Shown here: piece after piece, positions 1 through 5,093 of the stretch | How positions within the stretch are numbered: the first letter of the stretch is position 1 | Layout: each line of letters starts with the position of its first letter | Origin: JBFJWU01 sp041623475 [NCBI: bacterium] | GTDB lineage: Bacteria > J088 | Reading direction: 5' to 3' | Length of the DNA: 5,093 nt | Assembly: GCA_041623475.1 (NCBI GenBank) | Contig: JBFJWU010000268.1 | Span: forward strand, 1-5,093 | The notes under the pieces: model-generated | Database searches by the model: none | Told to the model about the DNA's origin: nothing | What the model saw: only the letters and a program-made list of their open reading frames with translations | Made by a program: the position numbers and the translations under genes

Positions 1-414
1 CAGCGGAATACGATCCCGCTGCTGGCGGCCCTGATCGACCAGGGGTACCAGTTGAGCCTCGAGACAAGCGGCGTCTGCACCATTGCAGATGTCCCCAGGC
101 CGTGCCGGGTCGTCCTCGATATCAAGACGCCGGGCAGCGGCATCCACGACCAGTGGCTGGCGGACAACGTTGGACGATTGCAGCCGGGTGACGAGCTCAA
201 GGCGGTGATTGCAGACCGGGCCGACTGGGACTGGTTTGTCGGATGGTTCGCCGAAACGTCTGGACTGGACGACGTCATCGTCAATGTTGCGCCGGTGATG
301 CCGGATCTGCCCGCGGCAACGCTGTCTGAATGGCTGCTGGACTCCGGATTGCCGTTTCGTTTGAACCTGCAGTTGCACAAGTGGATCTGGCCGGGCGAAG
401 ACCGCGGGCGCTGA
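1..414 (+). CDS. queE: 7-carboxy-7-deazaguanine synthase QueE, 3' part (5' end outside window)
   Basis: QueE is a radical-SAM enzyme that rearranges 6-carboxy-5,6,7,8-tetrahydropterin to 7-carboxy-7-deazaguanine, a cytosolic step towards preQ0 and queuosine in tRNA. The reading frame is open from base 1, so a TTG at 52 is not the real start. The visible 137 codons are roughly the C-terminal half or more of the enzyme. Seen in the sequence: the SLETSG motif, then DVPRPCRVVLDIKTPGSG (QueE-type SAM and substrate-binding segment), DELKAVIADRADWDW, VNVAPVMPDLP, and the characteristic ending LNLQLHKWIWP followed by a short GEDRGR tail. The CxxxCxxC cluster motif must lie upstream of the window and cannot be checked. 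The end is intact (TGA at 412-414). The next gene, mfd, starts seven bases later, so the two are probably co-transcribed. The family call is secure; the state of the N-terminal half is unknown. Confidence 0.93.
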   Translation, partial: QRNTIPLLAALIDQGYQLSLETSGVCTIADVPRPCRVVLDIKTPGSGIHDQWLADNVGRLQPGDELKAVIADRADWDWFVGWFAETSGLDDVIVNVAPVMPDLPAATLSEWLLDSGLPFRLNLQLHKWIWPGEDRGR

Positions 415-421
415 CCTGGCA

Positions 422-3400
422 ATGAATAAAGCGATTACATCCGTGTCAGTCGGTGCGGCCGGTGCCAACCGGGTTTCCGGCGTGCCCCGGCCACTGTGGC
501 CGATCTACGTCGTTAATGCGGCACAGGCGCTGGGGGGGCGGGTCGCGGTCCTGGTCCCGGACGACAACTGCCTCCAGGAAACGGTCGGATTGCTGCGTGA
601 TCGCACGACATTGCAGGTGGTCGATGTTCCGGCCTGGGATGTGCCGCTGCTGGACCATACGGATCCGGATCCGCGGATCATCGCCCGTCGAATGGTTTCG
701 GCGCGGCGGATCGCCGCCGACGACTGGGATGTCATTGTTGTCGAGGCGACCTCGCAGTTGATCCCCCTGTGCCTGCCGACGCTGGACCCGGTCTTTGATA
801 TCGCAGTCGACAGCGAACTGGAGCCGGTCGACCTGCAGCAGCGTGGTTACCGCCGCGTATCGGAAGTCAGTGCGCCGGGTGAATACTGCGTGCGCGGCGA
901 TATCATCGACGTCTGGTCACCGCTGGAGGTCGTTCCCGTCCGCGTAGAGCGTTTTGACACGGTCATTGATGCCCTGCGCCTCTTTGACGTCGCCAGCCAG
1001 CTCAGCACCCGGACCGCTGTCACGTATCAAATCGGTTACGCCGGCTATTTTGTCGATGAAGCGGCCAACCAGCAGATTGTCGAGCAGGTCTCGCGGCGGG
1101 CGCGGCGGCTGCATTCGGGTCCGACGGGCGAAGCCCGCCTGCGGGACGCTATTGTCGGTGGCCGCAGCTATCCCGGCCAGGACCTGTGGCGCGCGGGCCA
1201 GTTGGCGGTGGCCGAACTGCCCGCCCAATGGCAGATCGTCGTCGACCCGGACGGCTGCCAGCGGAACCTGTCAGCGCTGGTTGAATCGACCGAATCCGAA
1301 CGACGCAGCCTGGATGAAGAGGGTGTTCCGTACCCGTATGTGGATTACCAGCATTCGGTAGACGCCACGCACGTTTATGTCGGCAGCCAGGGGGAGAATC
1401 CGGAACACGTTGTCTCGCTGCCGCAGCTGTCGCGATTGGATGCCCGCAAATGGTTCCAGCAGACCGCAACGCAGCAGCCGCTGCCCCAGCGTATCTGGCT
1501 GACCGGGCACGCAAATGACCGCGATGTCCTGGCCAAATATTCAGCCGAGTACGAGGGCACGGCCGAACTGACGCTCGTCAGCCAGTCGATCAAGGGCAGT
1601 TGGGATATCCCGGCCCTTGGGCTGCGGATCATCGACGGATCACGAATGCTGCGCCGCCACCGGGTGGGGCGGATGCTGGCCCCCCGACGTGACGCCGACC
1701 TTGGCGACATGGTTGCGGGCAGCCTGGTGGTCCACGAAGAGTACGGGATCGGCCGCTATGTGGGCTTTGAGCGCACGACCATTGACGATGTGTCCGTGGA
1801 CATGGTGCGCCTGGAATTCCGCGATGGCGATACGGTCCTGGTACCAGCGCCACGGATCAATGTCCTGTCGCCGTTCCACGGGGACGATCCGGACGGGGTT
1901 GAGCTGGACAAGCTGGGTGGCGATGCCTGGGTCAAACGCAAGGCCAGGGTACGGGAAGAACTGGTCAAGTTCGCCGGTGAACTGATCCGCATTTATGCCC
2001 GGCGCGAACAGGCGACGCGCGCGCCGCTGCCACCGGCCGGCGAGCTGTCGGCGGCCATCGAGGCCAGTTTCCCCTGGGAGGAGACCCCCGACCAGCTGCG
2101 GGCGCTGGAAGAAATTGCCGGCGACCTGGCGACAGAGCGGCCGATGGATCGGTTGCTGGCGGGTGATGTCGGATACGGCAAAACCGAAATCGCCCTGCGG
2201 ACCGCGATCCGGTTTGTCGAGGCCGGGCAGCAGGCGGCAATCCTGGTGCCAACCACCGTCCTGACCAGCCAGCACGGGCGGACATTCCGCGAACGATTGG
2301 ATGAACTGCCGGTTCGGGTGGGTGTACTCAGCCGGTTCTCGGGCGCGACCGAAACCCGGGACCTGATCGACGGGCTGCGCAACGGGCGGGTGGACATTGT
2401 TGTCGGCACGCACCGGTTGCTGCAACCGGATGTGTCGTTTGCCCGCCTGGGGTTGCTGGTGATTGACGAGGAACACCGCTTTGGGGTCAAGCACAAGGAA
2501 GCGCTGAAAAACCTGCGCTCGAATGTCGATTCGCTGGCGATGTCGGCAACACCGATTCCCCGCACCCTGCAGATGCACATGGGCGGCCTGCGGCCGATGT
2601 CAATTATCGCGACGCCACCCCCCAGTCGCCTGGCCGTTGAGACCCGGGTCATGGCCTATGACGAGGACATCCTGCGCGAAGCGATTGTCCGCGAACGGAA
2701 CCGTTCCGGACAGGTGTTTGTCCTCCAGAACCGGATCGAGGCCCTTGACGAACTGTCGGAACTGCTGCGCAGCCTGGTTCCGGACCTGCGGATCAGTATC
2801 GTCCACGGCAAGATGGCCGCCAGCGACATCGAAAACGTGTTTTCGGACTTTCTTGAGTACCGCACGGATGTCCTGATTGCGACGACCATTATTGAAAGCG
2901 GGCTGGATTTCCCCCGGGCCAATACCCTGATTGTGATGGATGCGCAGAACCACGGACTGGCAGACCTGTACCAGTTGCGGGGGCGCGTCGGCCGGTCCGA
3001 CCGGCGGGCATTTGCGTACCTGTTCCATCCCGGCGAGGCCACATTGTCCGACAAAGCCAGCAAACGGCTGGACGTACTGCACAGTTTTTCGAACCTCGGC
3101 GGCGGGTTTCACGTCGCCATGCGGGACCTGGAGATCCGTGGTGCCGGCGAGATCCTCGGCAAGAAGCAGGCGGGCAACCTGCGCAGCGTTGGCATCTCGA
3201 CCATGATTCGCCTGCTGCAGGAAGCGGTAGCCGAGGTCCACGGCGAACACGTACCGGACCAACTGGAGCCCGATATCCGCAGTGACCGGACAATGGTCCT
3301 GCCCGAAGACTGGATTGACGGCGAACAACGGCAGCTGCGCGCGTACCAGCGGCTGGCCATGGCGCGATCCAGTGACGAAGTCGACGGCGTCCTTGCCGAC

Positions 3401-3721
3401 CTGCAGGACCGGTTTGGGCCAATCCCCGACGGGGTCAATGACAACGAATTCCTGGCCAGTGCGCGCCTGCGGCCGTTATTGATTGCGCTGCACGTCCGCT
3501 CGCTGTCGTTAAACGGCAACCGGGCGTCGGTGTATATCGAGCCGACAACGCCGCTGCAGCCCCAGGACGTGATCGCGTTTGCCCAGGCCCACGACCACGT
3601 CGAGCTCAAACCGGACCGGCTGGTCATTGACCTGGGCACCGCCGATGGTAACCGCTTTGAACGGGTGGGGCTGGTGCTCAGTGAACTGGCTGGCCACGGC
3701 CTTGCGGACCGGGCCGGCTGA
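422..3721 (+). CDS. mfd: Transcription-repair coupling factor Mfd
   Basis: Mfd is an ATP-driven DNA translocase that recognises RNA polymerase stalled at a lesion, pushes it off and recruits UvrA for nucleotide excision repair. The protein has 1099 residues, slightly shorter than E. coli Mfd (1148), and appears complete. Order seen: a UvrB-like N-terminal module (about 20-330) with no Walker A, as usual for Mfd; an RNA-polymerase-interacting CarD-like domain (about 425-490, with VVHEEYGIGRYVGF); the helicase core; and a C-terminal TRCF domain (about 960-1090, with RAYQRLA and DRFGPIP). Core motifs are Walker A GDVGYGKTE (581-589), DEEH (682-685), SATPIPRT (708-715), TTIIESGLD (821-829) and QLRGRVGRS (851-859). 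R158, R174 and F178 align at a constant offset with E. coli R165, R181 and F185, which are implicated in UvrA binding. The ATG at 422 has no clear Shine-Dalgarno sequence, but it sits just after the queE stop and gives a sensible N-terminus. The stop is TGA at 3719-3721. Confidence 0.97.
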   Translation: MNKAITSVSVGAAGANRVSGVPRPLWPIYVVNAAQALGGRVAVLVPDDNCLQETVGLLRDRTTLQVVDVPAWDVPLLDHTDPDPRIIARRMVSARRIAADDWDVIVVEATSQLIPLCLPTLDPVFDIAVDSELEPVDLQQRGYRRVSEVSAPGEYCVRGDIIDVWSPLEVVPVRVERFDTVIDALRLFDVASQLSTRTAVTYQIGYAGYFVDEAANQQIVEQVSRRARRLHSGPTGEARLRDAIVGGRSYPGQDLWRAGQLAVAELPAQWQIVVDPDGCQRNLSALVESTESERRSLDEEGVPYPYVDYQHSVDATHVYVGSQGENPEHVVSLPQLSRLDARKWFQQTATQQPLPQRIWLTGHANDRDVLAKYSAEYEGTAELTLVSQSIKGSWDIPALGLRIIDGSRMLRRHRVGRMLAPRRDADLGDMVAGSLVVHEEYGIGRYVGFERTTIDDVSVDMVRLEFRDGDTVLVPAPRINVLSPFHGDDPDGVELDKLGGDAWVKRKARVREELVKFAGELIRIYARREQATRAPLPPAGELSAAIEASFPWEETPDQLRALEEIAGDLATERPMDRLLAGDVGYGKTEIALRTAIRFVEAGQQAAILVPTTVLTSQHGRTFRERLDELPVRVGVLSRFSGATETRDLIDGLRNGRVDIVVGTHRLLQPDVSFARLGLLVIDEEHRFGVKHKEALKNLRSNVDSLAMSATPIPRTLQMHMGGLRPMSIIATPPPSRLAVETRVMAYDEDILREAIVRERNRSGQVFVLQNRIEALDELSELLRSLVPDLRISIVHGKMAASDIENVFSDFLEYRTDVLIATTIIESGLDFPRANTLIVMDAQNHGLADLYQLRGRVGRSDRRAFAYLFHPGEATLSDKASKRLDVLHSFSNLGGGFHVAMRDLEIRGAGEILGKKQAGNLRSVGISTMIRLLQEAVAEVHGEHVPDQLEPDIRSDRTMVLPEDWIDGEQRQLRAYQRLAMARSSDEVDGVLADLQDRFGPIPDGVNDNEFLASARLRPLLIALHVRSLSLNGNRASVYIEPTTPLQPQDVIAFAQAHDHVELKPDRLVIDLGTADGNRFERVGLVLSELAGHGLADRAG

Positions 3722-3723
3722 CC

Positions 3724-4467
3724 GTGTTCAAAACGCTGGTCAGGACCTTTGTCGCCCGGCCTGTCGCAGATTTTTGCCCGGACCCGGTGCCAATCGCCGA
3801 CGGATTGTGGTCACTGGATCGCCAGGTCCGGTTCCCCGGTGGATTCCAAATGCCTGGACGGTCTGTCCTGGTGCGGCAGGATGATCGACAGATTGCTGTT
3901 ATCTCGGCACCACCGGCCGATATTCCCGACAACCTGGACCAGGTTCGGCAGCTGGGGCAGGTTGGATCCGTGGTCGCCCCCAACAGTTTTCATTATCTGT
4001 TTGCCGCCGACTTTGCGGCTGCATGCCCCGGTGCCCGGGTCCTGGTCACGCCTGGCCTGGCCGCCCGCACGGGCCAACTGCATGACGCGACAGAGCTTGA
4101 CGGATCGCAGCCGGATGCCTGGGCGAATTGCCTGGATACACACACCTTGATGGCGCCGGACGGGATCGCGGAAACCGTGTTCCTGCACAAGCCGTCCGGA
4201 TCGCTGGTCCTCACCGACCTGGCGTTCAATATGGCATCGTATCCGCGGGCCATCGATCGCCTGGTCTGGCGGGCGGCTGGTGCACCCGCGGCATTTGGTC
4301 CGTCGCGAACGTCACGAACGTTCCTGCTGGCCGATCGTGCGGCGACAGGTTCATTTCTGCAGCAGGTCCTGGAATGGGATTTCCAGCGCATCGTGCCCGG
4401 CCACGGGGACATTATCGAAAACGGTGCCAGGCAGGCCCTGCAGCAGGCCTTTTCCGATTATCTGTAG
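3724..4467 (+). CDS. DUF4336 family protein (degenerate metallo-beta-lactamase-like fold)
   Basis: The 247-residue protein matches my recollection of DUF4336, a family of unknown function with a metallo-beta-lactamase-like layout. Motifs in order: PVPIADGLWSLDRQVRFPGGFQMP (about 21-44), VVAPNSFHYLF (83-93), PGARVLVTPGLA (102-113), FLHKPSGSLVLTDLAFN (153-169) and RIVPGHGDIIENG (222-234). The canonical HxHxDH zinc motif is absent. Candidate remaining polar ligands are H90, D165 and H227, and position 91 is Tyr. No signal peptide or membrane segment is evident, so a cytosolic location is inferred. The chosen start is GTG, two bases after the mfd stop. No Shine-Dalgarno sequence supports it, and a second in-frame GTG at 3787 (residue 22), immediately before the conserved domain, is a real alternative. 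The gene is probably translationally or transcriptionally coupled to mfd. Substrate and role are unknown, and hydrolase activity should not be assumed. Confidence 0.87.
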   Translation: MFKTLVRTFVARPVADFCPDPVPIADGLWSLDRQVRFPGGFQMPGRSVLVRQDDRQIAVISAPPADIPDNLDQVRQLGQVGSVVAPNSFHYLFAADFAAACPGARVLVTPGLAARTGQLHDATELDGSQPDAWANCLDTHTLMAPDGIAETVFLHKPSGSLVLTDLAFNMASYPRAIDRLVWRAAGAPAAFGPSRTSRTFLLADRAATGSFLQQVLEWDFQRIVPGHGDIIENGARQALQQAFSDYL

Positions 4468-4486
4468 CGGACGGGTTGCCCGGGCG

Positions 4487-4909
4487 CTAGCCCTGGCCGT
4501 ATGCCTTCATAAACTCGATTCCCGGCATGACGACGGTCACCCAGTGGTCGGCTATTTCGGCGTCGAACTGTTCGTCGCTGTCTGACAAAACGGACAATAA
4601 CGAATCAACCCAATCCAGGTAATGGGTTCCCTGCACGGTTAATGTTGGCGACTTGTGGATGGATGCGATCATCGTCAGCGTTTCCGGGACCGGGTTTTCC
4701 GCATACTCGAGCAACTTCTGGATGCCACCGTGCAGGCGGGCATACTGGTGGACCATATTGACATCGCCGAACATCGCCCGGTAGACCGGTTTCTGCGATA
4801 ACAGCCGGTCATAGAACTGTTCAAAGAATTGCCCGTTTGCCCCGGTGGCACGGGCGAAACTGTCGCGGACAATGGCAACAGTTCCAGCAGCAATAGGTGT
4901 CCGGGACAT
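4487..4909 (-). CDS. Single-domain bacterial globin
   Basis: The 140-residue protein is a complete three-over-three-type globin without a reductase domain, so it is not a full flavohaemoglobin. Alignment by eye to E. coli Hmp places the haem pocket at Tyr33 (B10, in QFYDRLL), Phe47 (CD1, in YRAMFGD), Gln55 (E7, in VHQYARL) and His85 (F8, proximal ligand, in IASIHKS). A Tyr at B10 with a Gln at E7 is the pocket found in flavohaemoglobins that bind oxygen and detoxify nitric oxide. The C-terminal part has HYLDWVDSLLSVL and the WVTVVMPGIEFM helix. Haem binding is well supported. Whether the physiological ligand is O2, NO or a redox signal is inference, and an unlinked reductase would be needed for NO dioxygenase turnover. 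The ATG (reverse complement of 4907-4909) is preceded by only a weak GAG-containing Shine-Dalgarno sequence. An unidentified gene ends 15 bases upstream on the same strand. Confidence 0.9.
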   Translation of the reverse strand: MSRTPIAAGTVAIVRDSFARATGANGQFFEQFYDRLLSQKPVYRAMFGDVNMVHQYARLHGGIQKLLEYAENPVPETLTMIASIHKSPTLTVQGTHYLDWVDSLLSVLSDSDEQFDAEIADHWVTVVMPGIEFMKAYGQG

Positions 4910-4924
4910 TACGTCGCTCGTTTT

Positions 4925-5093
4925 TCAGTTGGTTGTATCGTCGGCCGGAAGCGGCCCGGCGTTGTCCGTCCAGTTGGGTCCGCGCATCAGTATATAAATC
5001 CCCAGAAACCAGTCAAATGGGACGCAGACCTGGTGCAGCCACAGCGGATTGGCCGGTGTCAGGTTGGTGGCGATGTGGACAATGTCCGAGGCC
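4925..5093 (-). CDS. Unidentified protein, C-terminal 55 residues (5' end outside window)
   Basis: This frame is too short and too truncated to stand out by length alone. Reading the minus strand in from the right edge gives 55 sense codons and then TGA (reverse complement of 4925-4927), with no stop in between. The visible part begins ASDIVHIATNLTPANPLW, then has an aromatic and hydrophobic stretch (visible residues 22-36, VCVPFDWFLGIYILM), and ends in a polar, Pro- and Asp-rich tail (TDNAGPLPADDTTN). The hydrophobic stretch could be a membrane segment or a buried helix, but the Pro and Asp inside it make a transmembrane call uncertain. Support for a real gene is the fit with the globin gene: same strand, 15 bases before its ATG, and codon use like the neighbours. 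I do not recognise the family and assign no function. Confidence 0.62.
   Translation of the reverse strand, partial: ASDIVHIATNLTPANPLWLHQVCVPFDWFLGIYILMRGPNWTDNAGPLPADDTTN

Noticed and set aside
52-414. TTG at 52 as the start of a short 120-residue gene
   Set aside because: The frame stays open to base 1 and the upstream residues continue the QueE sequence, so this is an internal codon of a gene entering from the left edge.
661-680. Palindromic repeat of GGATCC units
   Set aside because: It encodes the Asp-Pro-Asp-Pro-Arg stretch of the Mfd N-terminal module. The repeat follows from the dipeptide repeat and codon choice and is not an operator.
1640-2578. A 312-codon open frame on the minus strand, opposite the middle of mfd
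   Set aside because: It lies entirely antisense to the most conserved helicase motifs of Mfd, its translation is Gln-, Arg- and Pro-rich with no recognisable domain, and high-GC coding DNA routinely produces such frames.
4304-4324. Repeated CGAACGT and palindrome GAACGTTC
   Set aside because: It lies inside the DUF4336 coding sequence and encodes part of SRTSRTF, with no nearby start that it could regulate.
4480-4496. GC-rich hairpin as an intrinsic terminator between the convergent genes
   Set aside because: The stem is short (about six pairs with a bulge), there is no U-tract on either strand, and it overlaps the globin stop codon. The evidence is too weak to annotate.
4988-5002. AT-rich TATATAAAT segment resembling a promoter -10 region
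   Set aside because: It lies inside the partial minus-strand frame, where it encodes Gly-Ile-Tyr-Ile-Leu, and no matching -35 element or downstream start is visible on the plus strand.

Overview
The window is an ordinary, densely coding bacterial stretch. GC content is high (about 60% by eye) and codon use looks uniform. It carries three plus-strand genes packed head to tail (queE 3' end, mfd, and a DUF4336 gene), facing two minus-strand genes (a single-domain globin and the 3' end of an unidentified gene). The Mfd N-terminal sequence (a PAWD-type motif followed by an HxDPDPRIIARR-like stretch) and the long QueE ending in LQLHKWIWP suggest a proteobacterium, most likely an alphaproteobacterium or close relative. 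That placement is an inference from remembered family sequences, not a computed one.

Plus strand, 1-4467: The window opens inside queE (7-carboxy-7-deazaguanine synthase, queuosine precursor pathway), which stops at 414. Seven bases later begins a complete 1099-residue mfd (transcription-repair coupling factor) with every expected domain and motif intact. Two bases after its stop, a GTG-started DUF4336 gene (a degenerate metallo-beta-lactamase-like fold) runs to 4467. The spacing implies co-transcription, although the three products share no obvious pathway: tRNA modification, DNA repair and an unassigned function.

Minus strand, 4487-5093: A 140-residue single-domain globin with an intact haem pocket converges on the DUF4336 gene, with 19 bases between the stops. 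It is preceded, 15 bases upstream on its own strand, by the last 55 codons of a gene I do not recognise. These two probably form a second transcription unit that enters from beyond the right edge.

I see no mobile element, CRISPR array, RNA gene, long intergenic region or recognisable novel system. The longest non-coding gap is 19 bases. The points worth a second look are modest: a globin with an apparently lengthened F-G segment and an unknown upstream partner, and a DUF4336 protein with a depleted metal site.
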